NCBI GenBank assembly: GCA_003551745.1
Contig: PUNI01000265.1
Span: forward strand, 1-6,381
Origin: Paracoccaceae bacterium
Lineage (GTDB): Bacteria; Pseudomonadota; Alphaproteobacteria; Rhodobacterales; Rhodobacteraceae
Length of the DNA: 6,381 bases
Direction: 5' to 3'
The position numbers and the translations under genes were made by a program. Under the pieces are notes generated by a model. The model did not search any database. It was not told where the DNA came from and saw only the letters and a program-made list of their open reading frames with translations. The number at the start of each line of letters is the position of its first letter. Within the stretch, counting starts at the first letter, position 1. This document shows positions 1-6,281 of this stretch, piece by piece.

Positions 1-762
1 GCTGCGCTCGGGCTGGCCCAGCTCGATGATCGACTTCTCGGTGAGCGTGGCGGTGGGGCAGGCCTGCACGCAGGCGCCGCAACTGACGCATTCCGAGCCC
101 ATGAAGCTCTCGCCCATGCCGGGCGAGACGCGGCTGTCGAAGCCGCGGCCCGCGATGGTGAGCGCGAAGGTGCCCTGGACCTCCTCGCAGGCCCGCACGC
201 AGCGCGAGCAGACGATGCATTTGGAGGGGTCGTAGGCGAAATAGGGGTTCGAGTCGTCGATCGGCAGGTATTTCGGGTTGGGGCCCGCGGCGTCGCGGGC
301 CTTCACGTGGTTTTCGCCGTCATGGCCGTAGCGCACCTCGCGCAGGCCCACGATGCCGGCCTGATCCTGCAACTCGCAGTTGCCGTTGGCGGCGCAGGTG
401 AGGCAGTCGAGCGGATGGTCGGAAATGTAGAGCTCCATCACCCCGCGGCGCAGCCTCTTGACCCTTTCCGATTGAGTTCTGACAACCATGCCCTCGGCGA
501 CGGGGGTGGTGCAGGACGATGGCGTGCCACCGCGCCCTTCGATCTCGACAAGGCAGAGCCGGCAGGACCCGAAGGCGTCCAGCGAGTCGGTGGCGCAGAG
601 CTTGGGGATGGCGATGCCGGCCTCGGCGGCGGCACGCATCACGCTGGTGCCGGCCGGAACGCTGACCGGGAACCCGTCGATGGTGAGCGTAACGTGCTCG
701 GTCGCCTGCGAGGCCGGGGTGCCGTAATCGCGGTCGTCCCACGGAATGACGAAATCCTTCAT
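1..762 (-). CDS. fdsA: NAD+-dependent formate dehydrogenase, alpha (molybdenum) subunit, N-terminal 254 residues, partial
   Basis: This is the N-terminal part of the catalytic subunit of soluble cytoplasmic formate dehydrogenase, which oxidises formate to CO2 at a bis-molybdopterin guanine dinucleotide centre. Only the Fe-S relay domain is in the window; the molybdenum domain lies beyond base 1. Visible cluster motifs, in order, are a ferredoxin-type 2Fe-2S site (C56-x10-C67-x2-C70-x13-C84), a NuoG-like His-Cys3 4Fe-4S site (H116-x3-C120-x2-C123-x5-C129), and two 4Fe-4S sites (C182/C185/C188/C192 and C225/C228/C231/C235). All ligands are present. These clusters would carry electrons towards FdsB. 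The ATG at 760-762 overlaps the stop of the fosX-like gene as ATGA, which fixes the start and suggests translational coupling. The fdsGBA context separates it from NuoG and from membrane-bound formate dehydrogenases. Active-site residues, including Cys or Sec at the metal, cannot be judged here. Confidence 0.95.
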   Translation of the reverse strand, partial: MKDFVIPWDDRDYGTPASQATEHVTLTIDGFPVSVPAGTSVMRAAAEAGIAIPKLCATDSLDAFGSCRLCLVEIEGRGGTPSSCTTPVAEGMVVRTQSERVKRLRRGVMELYISDHPLDCLTCAANGNCELQDQAGIVGLREVRYGHDGENHVKARDAAGPNPKYLPIDDSNPYFAYDPSKCIVCSRCVRACEEVQGTFALTIAGRGFDSRVSPGMGESFMGSECVSCGACVQACPTATLTEKSIIELGQPERS

Positions 763-1172
763 GCGGCCCTCCCTCGGCCATAACGCGCCAGACGCGCCTC
801 CAGCGTGCCGCTGTGCAGCTCGAACAGATGGCCGTCGTCGTCGTGAAAGTAGATCGAGTCGCCCTCACCCTGCACGCGCGGCCGCGAGGGGCGCTCCTGC
901 AGCCCCATCCGGGCGATGCGCTCGCGATAGCCGGGCAGGTCGGCGGCAGCGACGCGAAAGGCGATGTGCTCGTAGCTGCGCCCGCCGGCGCGCTCCCCCT
1001 CCATCACCGCCAGCCACACATCGCCGACCAGGAAGAACTTCTCCGGTGCGACCGAAAAGCTCTCTGGGCCGCTGCTGTAGACTTCGCGGGCATCCAGAAC
1101 ACCGATCAGGATCGCCGCCATCCGTTCGAGATCGCGGCACAGCAGCGTGATATGCGACAGGCCGCGGATCAT
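759..1172 (-). CDS. fosX: FosX-type VOC-family metalloprotein (fosfomycin epoxide hydrolase-like), inside the fds operon
   Basis: This 137-residue protein has the glyoxalase/fosfomycin-resistance (vicinal oxygen chelate) fold. FosX enzymes use Mn2+ to add water to the epoxide of fosfomycin, without a thiol cosubstrate. The sequence closely resembles remembered rhizobial FosX, starting MIRGLSHITLLCRDLERM. The expected metal ligands are present at H7, H69 and E118, and the glutamate regarded as the general base of FosX is present at E44. T9, the RPSRPRVQGEG segment (94-104) and the IYFHDDDGHLFELHSGTL segment (107-124) also fit. The length is that of a complete FosX. The same frame stays open upstream to 1382, but that part is a shadow of fdsB. 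The ATG at 1170-1172 shares ATGA with the fdsB stop, and its own TGA (759-761) shares ATGA with the fdsA start. It is therefore co-transcribed with, and probably coupled to, formate dehydrogenase. Family membership is secure. Fosfomycin as the natural substrate is only inferred, and another epoxide or oxyanion metabolite is possible. Confidence 0.88.
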   Translation of the reverse strand: MIRGLSHITLLCRDLERMAAILIGVLDAREVYSSGPESFSVAPEKFFLVGDVWLAVMEGERAGGRSYEHIAFRVAAADLPGYRERIARMGLQERPSRPRVQGEGDSIYFHDDDGHLFELHSGTLEARLARYGRGRAA

Positions 1173-2689
1173 GCCGCCCGCCGCGCGCGGTCGAAATCCT
1201 CGGGGAAATGCGTGAGCGCCGAGAGCACCGGATAGGGGGTGAAGCCCCCCAGCGCGCAAAGCGAGCCGAACTTCATCGTCTCGCAGAGGTCGCGCAGAAG
1301 CGCGATCTGCCCCGGCTCGCCGCGCGCGATCCGGTCCACGACCTCGACCCCGCGCACAGAACCGATCCGGCAGGGGGTGCATTTGCCGCAGCTTTCCACG
1401 GCGCAGAACTCCATGGCGAAGCGGGCCTGCGCCAGCATGTCCACCGTGTCATCGAAGACGACGATGCCGGCATGGCCGATGAGCCCCTCCTGGCCGGCAA
1501 ATTCCTCATAGCCGAAGGGCGTGTCGAACAGGTCGCGGGGGAAGTAGGCGCCGAGCGGGCCGCCCACCTGCACCGCCTTCACGGGCCGCCCCGAAGCCGT
1601 GCCGCCACCGATGTCATCGATGATTTCAAACAGGGATAGGCCGAAAGCGGCCTCGAACAGCCCGCCGAATTTCACATTTCCAGCAATCTGCAATGGGACC
1701 GTGCCGCGCGACCGGCCCAGCCCGAAGCCGGCGTAGAAGGTCGCGCCGCCGGCAAGGATCACCGGCACCGAGGCCAGCGAGATGACGTTGTTCACAACGG
1801 TGGGGCGACCGAAAAGCCCCTGCAGCGCCGGCAGCGGGGGTTTAGCGCGGACGACAGGGCGCTTGCCCTCCAGCGAGTTCAGGAGCGAGGTCTCCTCGCC
1901 GCAGACGTAAGCCCCGGCGCCCACCCGGATCTCGATCTCGAAGGCTTGGCCCGAGCCCAGCAGCGACGGACCCAGCAGCCCGGCGGCGCGGGCGCGGTCC
2001 ACCGCAACCTGCATCACCCGGATCGCGTCGGGGTACTCCGAGCGGAGGTAGACGAAGCCCCTATCGGCGCCGACGGCGCGCCCGGCGATCGCCATGCCCT
2101 CGATCAGGCAGAACGGGTCGCCCTCCATCAGCATCCGGTCGGCGAAGGTGCCGCTGTCGCCCTCGTCGGCGTTGCAGACGATGTATTTCCGGTCGGCGTG
2201 CGTCTGCCGAACGGTGTTCCACTTGATACCGGTGGGGAAGCCGGCGCCGCCCCGGCCGCGCAGCCCGCTTTCGGTGACCTCGGCACAGATCGCCTCGGGT
2301 GTCATGCCGAGCGCGCGGCGCAGGCCCGCGAGCCCGCCATGGGCCTCGTAGGCGGCGAGGTCGAGCGGGTCGATAACGCCGCAGCGCGCGAAGGTGAGCC
2401 GGGTCTGGCGCTTCATCCAGGGCAGGGCCTCGGTGGGCCCCAGGCAGCGGGGGTGCGACGCCCCGGGCACGCCCTCGGCGAAGAGGTCGGGCACCTCGGC
2501 GGCGGTGACCGGCCCGAAGGCGAGCCGCCCCTCGGGCGCCTCGACCTCCAGCAGCGGCTCCAGCCAGACCATACCGCGTGCGCCGGTGCGCACCAGGTCC
2601 ACGCCGGGCGCCGCGGCCCGGATCGCGGCCGCCGTGGCCTCGGCGCCCAGCGCCTTGGCGGCGGCGTCCTGCGACAGATAGAGCCTCAT
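1169..2689 (-). CDS. fdsB: NAD+-dependent formate dehydrogenase, beta (flavin/NAD) subunit
   Basis: This 506-residue protein is the diaphorase subunit that takes electrons from FdsA and reduces NAD+ through FMN, homologous to NuoF of complex I. Residues 1 to about 75 look like the thioredoxin-like NuoE C-terminal domain, but they lack the cluster cysteines (LYLSQDAAAKALGA where NuoE has a Cys pair), so this domain is probably structural. The NuoF-like part follows: the glycine-rich GRGGAGFP motif (145-152), CNADEGDSGTF (172-182), and the GAGAYVCGEETSLLNSLEG segment (257-275), which bind NAD and FMN. The 4Fe-4S ligands are C434-x2-C437-x2-C440 with C478. The length suits FdsB. The start ATG (2687-2689) overlaps the fdsG stop, and the stop overlaps the fosX-like start. 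The N-terminal thioredoxin-like fusion and the neighbours distinguish it from a plain NuoF. Confidence 0.96.
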   Translation of the reverse strand: MRLYLSQDAAAKALGAEATAAAIRAAAPGVDLVRTGARGMVWLEPLLEVEAPEGRLAFGPVTAAEVPDLFAEGVPGASHPRCLGPTEALPWMKRQTRLTFARCGVIDPLDLAAYEAHGGLAGLRRALGMTPEAICAEVTESGLRGRGGAGFPTGIKWNTVRQTHADRKYIVCNADEGDSGTFADRMLMEGDPFCLIEGMAIAGRAVGADRGFVYLRSEYPDAIRVMQVAVDRARAAGLLGPSLLGSGQAFEIEIRVGAGAYVCGEETSLLNSLEGKRPVVRAKPPLPALQGLFGRPTVVNNVISLASVPVILAGGATFYAGFGLGRSRGTVPLQIAGNVKFGGLFEAAFGLSLFEIIDDIGGGTASGRPVKAVQVGGPLGAYFPRDLFDTPFGYEEFAGQEGLIGHAGIVVFDDTVDMLAQARFAMEFCAVESCGKCTPCRIGSVRGVEVVDRIARGEPGQIALLRDLCETMKFGSLCALGGFTPYPVLSALTHFPEDFDRARRAA

Positions 2690-3156
2690 GACGCCACCAG
2701 GCGGTCGAAACCTTCGGGGGTGAGCCGGCCCACAACGTCTCCGTCCACGAGCGCCGCCGGCCCGCAGGCGCAGAGCCCGAGGCAGAACACCGGCTCCAGC
2801 GTCACGCTTCCGTCGGGCGTGGTCTCGCCCCAGCCGATGCCGAGGCGGGCCTGGGCATGCTCGGCCAGTTCGCGCGCGCCCACCGCCTGGCAGGCCTCGG
2901 CCCGACAGAGCTTCACCACCTGGCAGCCGGCCGGCGCCTCGCGGAAATCGTGATAGAAGCTCGCCACACCATGCACCTCGGCGCGGCTCAGCGCCAACGC
3001 CTCGGCGATCACCGGCAGGGCGGCGCGGGGCAGATGGCCGAAGCGGGCCTGCACGGCATGGAGCACCGGCAGGAGCGGACCCTCGCGCGCGGAATGATCG
3101 GCAAGGATCGCGCGGGTTTCGGCAACCACGAGATCGGGTTCGGGGCTGGCGGGCAT
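2686..3156 (-). CDS. fdsG: NAD+-dependent formate dehydrogenase, gamma (2Fe-2S, NuoE-like) subunit
   Basis: This 156-residue protein is the small electron-transfer subunit of soluble formate dehydrogenase, homologous to NuoE. The N-terminal helical half (about 10-75) includes the typical VHGVASFYHDF segment (61-71). The thioredoxin-like C-terminal half carries the four 2Fe-2S ligands C84-x4-C89 and C125-x3-C129. An extra C131 follows directly. It forms a unit with FdsB that passes electrons between the FdsA clusters and FMN/NAD. It is the first structural gene of the operon, 89 bp downstream of the LysR-type regulator gene on the same strand. A GGAG seven bases upstream supports the ATG at 3154-3156. 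Its last four bases are shared with the fdsB start. The low length and the fdsB/fdsA neighbours make NuoE of complex I an unlikely alternative. Confidence 0.95.
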   Translation of the reverse strand: MPASPEPDLVVAETRAILADHSAREGPLLPVLHAVQARFGHLPRAALPVIAEALALSRAEVHGVASFYHDFREAPAGCQVVKLCRAEACQAVGARELAEHAQARLGIGWGETTPDGSVTLEPVFCLGLCACGPAALVDGDVVGRLTPEGFDRLVAS

Positions 3157-3163
3157 GGCGCGG

Positions 3164-3167
3164 CTCC
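3164..3167 (-). promoter_or_regulatory. Ribosome binding site of fdsG
   Basis: GGAG on the minus strand lies seven bases before the fdsG ATG. It supports that start and is the only clear Shine-Dalgarno in the operon visible here, since the following genes start inside the ends of their predecessors. Confidence 0.7.
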
Positions 3168-3209
3168 GGCGGTCTTCACGGCGCTACCCTTGCGCGCCCT
3201 CATTGCGGA

Positions 3210-3253
3210 ATCAATATCAGCTTTTCGTCATTTGATAGATATTCTCTATTGAT
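3210..3253 (-). promoter_or_regulatory. AT-rich putative operator/promoter of the fds operon with a LysR-type box
   Basis: This stretch of about 45 bp is strikingly AT-rich in a GC-rich window. It contains a perfect inverted repeat ATAGA-N5-TCTAT (3235-3249) that fits the LysR-regulator form T-N11-A (T at 3236, A at 3248 on the plus strand). The box overlaps the stop codon of the regulator gene (3246-3248). About 27 bp closer to fdsG lies TGATATTGAT (minus strand, 3210-3219), which could be a weaker activation half-site. Nested partners also exist: ATCAAT (3210-3215) with ATTGAT (3248-3253), and AATATC (3213-3218) with GATATT (3238-3243). The layout resembles a LysR recognition site plus activation site. 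No convincing -35/-10 pair was found, as is common at activator-dependent promoters. Function is inferred from pattern and position. Confidence 0.6.
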
Positions 3254-4136
3254 CCTGCGCGGCGCCTAACGTGCGTGCCGCGCCGATCAGCGCTTCCAGC
3301 AGCGGTGTGTGCGGGCTGCGCGGGGCGGTGATCAGGCCCACGCTGTGGTCGGCCCCGGCGATCGGCACCGCGCGCAGGCGGGCGTCGGCGGTGAAGAGCT
3401 CCGCCATCCGGCCGGGCAGCACGCTCGACCAGCCACCCTGCGCCACATGGCTGACCAGCGCGACGATTGAGTTCGACTCGAGTCGCGGCGCCGGCCCTGC
3501 GGCATCGGCGGCGGCCAGATGCCGGTCCACGATGCGGCGGTTCTGCATGTCGGAGGTGAGCAGGCAGAGCGGCTCGCCGGCGAGATCTGCCCAGCCGACC
3601 TCGGCGCGCCGGGCGGTGGCGCTTTCGGCGCTGACCAGCAGCATGTGGCGTTCGCGGTAGAGCGGCACGGCCTCGACCCGGCCCAGCGGCTCGCCCTCCA
3701 GATAGGTGATGCCCGCGTCGATCTCGAGCGCCTCGATCTGGGCGAGGATCTCGGCGGAACTGCGCGACAGGATCGCCACGCGCACATCGGGATGGCGGGC
3801 GCAGAACGGGCCGGTGAGATCGGCGACCATCGCCAGCGCGGTGGGAATGACGCCGAGGCGCAGGTTGCCCGACAGCCCGCGCCGGGCCACGCGCATCTCG
3901 GCCCGCATGGCGCGGGTGTCGGCAACGATACGGCGCGCCCATTCCAGCACCCGCTGGCCCTCGGGAGTGAGGCCCTGAAAGCGCGAGCCGCGCCAGACGA
4001 GCTGCACGCCGAGGCTTTCCTCAAGCTGCCGGATTGCGGAGGAGAGCGTGGGCTGGGTGACGCCGCAGGCGGCCGCGGCGCGGCCGAAGTGCCGCTCGCT
4101 GGCCAGCGCAATGAACATCTCAAGCCGCTCGATCAT
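3246..4136 (-). CDS. LysR-type transcriptional regulator, likely controlling the fds operon (FdsR-like)
   Basis: This is a 296-residue DNA-binding regulator of usual LysR length. Residues 1-60 form the winged helix-turn-helix: MIERLEMFIALASERHFGRA, then AAAACGVTQPTLSSAIRQLE as the HTH, then the wing ending in LTPEG (56-60). A linker helix and a periplasmic-binding-protein-like effector domain begin near residue 90 (GNLRLGVIPT). The frame is open 24 codons further upstream, to an ATG at 4206-4208. The start at 4134-4136 is chosen because GGAGG sits four bases before it and because LysR proteins begin just before the HTH. The gene lies directly upstream of fdsG on the same strand, and a LysR-type box covers its own stop codon. 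This suggests it regulates fds and may partly read through into it. The effector, perhaps formate or a related metabolite, cannot be read from sequence. LysR family membership is certain; the target is inferred. Confidence 0.93.
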   Translation of the reverse strand: MIERLEMFIALASERHFGRAAAACGVTQPTLSSAIRQLEESLGVQLVWRGSRFQGLTPEGQRVLEWARRIVADTRAMRAEMRVARRGLSGNLRLGVIPTALAMVADLTGPFCARHPDVRVAILSRSSAEILAQIEALEIDAGITYLEGEPLGRVEAVPLYRERHMLLVSAESATARRAEVGWADLAGEPLCLLTSDMQNRRIVDRHLAAADAAGPAPRLESNSIVALVSHVAQGGWSSVLPGRMAELFTADARLRAVPIAGADHSVGLITAPRSPHTPLLEALIGAARTLGAAQDQ

Positions 4137-4291
4137 CCCGCCTCCGGCGTTGCCTGCCATCAAAGCACGCGGATCCGGCCTGGTCCACGGCTCCGCTCCG
4201 AGGCGCATGAAGCGTTGCGGCCCGCCGCGCGGGGGTGGGAATGCGCGGTTGCGCCTTGCTGGCCGCTGCGCTGCCGCCTACATGGGCGCGG
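4137..4291. other. Divergent intergenic region between the LysR regulator and the S49 peptidase
   Basis: This spacer of about 155 bp must hold the promoters of the regulator (leftward) and of the peptidase cluster (rightward). It is GC-rich, and I found no convincing -35/-10 elements or LysR-type box in it. Its right part (from 4235) is open in the peptidase frame, so the spacer is shorter if the peptidase starts upstream at 4241 or 4235. Confidence 0.5.
4141..4145 (-). promoter_or_regulatory. Ribosome binding site deciding the LysR regulator start
   Basis: A full GGAGG on the minus strand lies four bases before the ATG at 4134-4136. It favours this start over the in-frame ATGs further upstream (4158-4160 and 4206-4208), which would put a non-conserved GC-rich leader before the helix-turn-helix domain. 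Confidence 0.75.
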
Positions 4292-5095
4292 ATGAAACGC
4301 TTCCTCCCCTTCCTGCCGCAGGATCCTGTCGTCTCGGTGGTCCGGCTCAACGGGCTGATCGCGCCGGCCGGCCGTGTCGGCGCCGGGCTCAACGACGCCA
4401 CACTGGCCCCGCTTCTGGAGCGCGCCTTCACCCGGGGCCGGCCCAAGGCGGTGGCATTGGCGATCAATTCCCCCGGTGGCTCGCCGGTGCAGTCGAGCCT
4501 GATCGCGGCCCGGATCCGCCGGCTGGCCGAGGAGAAGTCGCTGCCCGTCCATGCCTTCGTCGAGGATGTCGCGGGTTCGGGCGGCTACTGGCTGGCCGCG
4601 GCGGCCGACCACATCTGGGTCGACGAGACCTCTATCGTGGGCTCGATCGGCGTGATCTCGGCCGGTTTCGGGTTGCAGGACTTCATCGGCCGCTACGGTG
4701 TCGAGCGCCGGGTCTATACCGCAGGACAGTCGAAGAGCTTCCTCGATCCGTTCCGCCCCGAGAAGGCCGAGGACGTGGAGCGGCTGAAGCGCCTGCTGGA
4801 CGAGATCCATGCCGCCTTCATCGCCCATGTGAAGGCCCGCCGCGGCAGCAGGCTCGCCGACGAGCCCGCGCTCTTCACCGGCGAGTTCTGGGCCGGGCGG
4901 CGGGCGGTGGAGCTCGGGCTGGCCGATGGCGTCGCCCATCTGGTGCCCAAGCTGCAGGAGATCTATGGCGAGAAGGTGCGGCTGGTGCCGCACGCGATAA
5001 GGCGCCCGCTGTTCCAGCGGCTCGGCGCGCAGCTGGCCGGCGCCGCGTTGCAGGGCCTCGAGGAACGCGCGCTCTGGGCGCGCTACGGGCTCTGA
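4292..5095 (+). CDS. S49 family serine peptidase (SppA-type, short form)
   Basis: This is a serine peptidase of the SppA/signal-peptide-peptidase family, with a Ser-Lys dyad, of the short single-domain type (267 residues). Numbering is from the ATG at 4292. The NSPGGS motif is at 59-64, the nucleophile is S96 in DVAGSGGYW, SIVGSIGV is at 114-121, and the general base is K148 in TAGQSKSFLDPFRP. No signal peptide or membrane helix precedes the peptidase domain, so it is probably cytoplasmic or peripherally membrane-bound, degrading small or membrane-derived peptides. The frame continues upstream to an ATG at 4241 and a GTG at 4235. The 4292 start is chosen because remembered homologues begin with a short MKRFLPF-type stretch. 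It lacks a clear Shine-Dalgarno, whereas 4241 has a G-rich run before it, so the start is uncertain. The small membrane protein gene follows after 7 bp. Confidence 0.9.
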   Translation: MKRFLPFLPQDPVVSVVRLNGLIAPAGRVGAGLNDATLAPLLERAFTRGRPKAVALAINSPGGSPVQSSLIAARIRRLAEEKSLPVHAFVEDVAGSGGYWLAAAADHIWVDETSIVGSIGVISAGFGLQDFIGRYGVERRVYTAGQSKSFLDPFRPEKAEDVERLKRLLDEIHAAFIAHVKARRGSRLADEPALFTGEFWAGRRAVELGLADGVAHLVPKLQEIYGEKVRLVPHAIRRPLFQRLGAQLAGAALQGLEERALWARYGL

Positions 5096-5102
5096 GCCGC
5101 AG

Positions 5103-5288
5103 ATGCTGCAGATCGTCGCCCTCTTCCTGCTCGTGATGCTACTTCTGGGGCTGGGCGGCAAGCTGCGGCGCGGCGGCCGGCTGCGCGGGCCGAAGGACCA
5201 GACGCAGCTGAAGCCGCCGCGCAAATGCGCCCGTTGTGGCCGGTTCCTGATCGGCGGCGGCGACTGTGACTGCGATCGCAAGGGATAG
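5103..5288 (+). CDS. Small membrane-anchored protein with a four-cysteine (zinc ribbon-like) tail
   Basis: This 61-residue protein has no function that I recognise. Residues 2-18 form one hydrophobic helix (LQIVALFLLVMLLLGLG). A strongly basic stretch follows (K20 to R28), and then a short C-terminal domain with C42-x2-C45 and C55-x1-C57, where C42 begins the CARCGRF segment. The four cysteines could bind zinc or another metal in a minimal knuckle, and the basic flank predicts that this tail faces the cytoplasm. The ATG lies 7 bp after the peptidase stop, with only a weak GAG before it. The antiporter start follows 8 bp after its stop. The tight spacing, codon use like the neighbours, and sensible membrane/Cys architecture make it a real gene rather than a chance ORF. 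A link to membrane-protein quality control with the S49 peptidase is possible but speculative. Confidence 0.78.
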   Translation: MLQIVALFLLVMLLLGLGGKLRRGGRLRGPKDQTQLKPPRKCARCGRFLIGGGDCDCDRKG

Positions 5289-5296
5289 GGTGGCCC

Positions 5297-6265
5297 GTGG
5301 CATGGCCCGTGATTTCGGTCGTGCTGGGGCTCGGCCTCCTGCTGCTGGCCGGCGACGCGCTGGTGAAGGGGGCGGTCAACCTCAGCCTGCGGCTGGGCAT
5401 TCCGGCGGCCATCGTCGGCATGACGGTGGTCTCCTTCGGCACCTCGGCGCCGGAGCTTCTGGTTTCGGTCCAGGCCGTGCTTGCCGGGGCGCCGGAGCTG
5501 GCACTGGGCAATGTGGTCGGCTCGAACATCGCCAATGTGCTGCTGGTGCTCGGGCTTCCGGCGCTGTTCGCGACGGTGTCCATCAGCGGCCCGGGCGCCC
5601 GACGCGACCTGCGCATCATGCTGGCGGCGAGCGCGCTCTTCGCGGTGCTGGTCTTCCTGGGCCCGATCCGCTGGCCGCAGGCGTTGGTTCTGCTCTCCGG
5701 GCTGGCCTGGCTCTTGTGGGACGCGCTGCGGCAGGCGCAGGCCCATCGCAACGGCGCCCGGCCCGACGCCGCCGCCGCGCCCCCGCTGGAGCAGGCGGAG
5801 GCGGGCATGTCCTGGCTCCGGATCGGCCTTTTCACCGGGTTCGGGATCCTCGGCCTGCCGATCGGCGCCAGTCTGCTGGTGGACGGATCGGTGGCGATCG
5901 CCGCGGTGCTGGGCGTCAGCGAGGTGGTGATCGGGCTGACGCTGGTGGCGGTGGGCACCTCGCTGCCCGAGCTTGCCACCACGCTGATCGCCGCCCTGCG
6001 GCGCGAGGCTGGCGTGGCGCTGGGCAATGTGCTGGGCTCGAACTGTTTCAATCTTCTGGGCATCCTCGGGGTGGCGGGGCTGGTCGGGCCGATCCCGGTG
6101 CCGCCGGAGGTGCTGAGCCGCGACCTGTGGGTGATGCTGGGCAGCTCGCTCCTGATGGGCTTTCTGATCTATGTCGGGCGGCCACTGGGGCGGTGGGCCG
6201 GGCTCGGGCTTCTGGCGCTTTATGCGGGCTACCTGGCGCTGCTGGTCTTCGGGATCGGTCGCTGA
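5297..6265 (+). CDS. Calcium/sodium (CaCA family) cation antiporter, YrbG-like
   Basis: This 322-residue inner-membrane antiporter exchanges Ca2+ or a similar cation for Na+ or H+. It has two inverted halves of about five hydrophobic helices each. Both alpha-repeats are intact: GTSAPE (48-53) with GNVVGSNIAN (71-80), and GTSLPE (220-225) with GNVLGSNCFN (243-252). E53 and E225 are the expected cation-binding acids, and the two asparagine-containing GSN motifs are the partner sites. A hydrophilic loop (about 144-172) with charged and Ala/Pro-rich residues joins the halves. The size is standard for bacterial YrbG-type members. The start is GTG at 5297, with AGGG six bases upstream. The only nearby ATG (5302) is out of frame. 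It follows the small membrane protein by 8 bp and precedes the dehydrogenase by 16 bp. The ion specificity cannot be told from sequence. Confidence 0.93.
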   Translation: MAWPVISVVLGLGLLLLAGDALVKGAVNLSLRLGIPAAIVGMTVVSFGTSAPELLVSVQAVLAGAPELALGNVVGSNIANVLLVLGLPALFATVSISGPGARRDLRIMLAASALFAVLVFLGPIRWPQALVLLSGLAWLLWDALRQAQAHRNGARPDAAAAPPLEQAEAGMSWLRIGLFTGFGILGLPIGASLLVDGSVAIAAVLGVSEVVIGLTLVAVGTSLPELATTLIAALRREAGVALGNVLGSNCFNLLGILGVAGLVGPIPVPPEVLSRDLWVMLGSSLLMGFLIYVGRPLGRWAGLGLLALYAGYLALLVFGIGR

Positions 6266-6281
6266 GGCAAGGGGGGCGGGT

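Noticed and set aside
759..1172. FosX-like gene as a mobile antibiotic-resistance cassette
   Set aside because: There is no flanking insertion sequence, integron site or repeat. Base composition matches the neighbours, and the gene is joined by 4-bp overlaps on both sides.
1173..1382. N-terminal extension of the fosX-like gene in the same frame
   Set aside because: The extension is Arg/Ala-rich, lies wholly inside fdsB, and precedes an excellent FosX start at 1172 that shares ATGA with the fdsB stop.
1946..2953. 335-codon open frame on the plus strand
   Set aside because: It is antisense to fdsB and fdsG, whose motifs are unmistakable. The translation has low complexity and no recognisable domain.
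3157..3245. Rho-independent terminator between the LysR gene and fdsG
   Set aside because: No GC-rich stem followed by a T run is present. The inverted repeat found is AT-rich and fits an operator better.
4137..4208. 24-residue N-terminal extension of the LysR regulator
   Set aside because: A GGAGG lies just before the downstream ATG at 4134-4136, and LysR proteins normally start directly at the helix-turn-helix domain.
4160..5746. 528-codon open frame on the minus strand
   Set aside because: It lies opposite the S49 peptidase, the small Cys4 protein and the antiporter. It is rich in Arg, Gln, His and Pro with no domain motif, as expected for an antisense shadow in GC-rich DNA.
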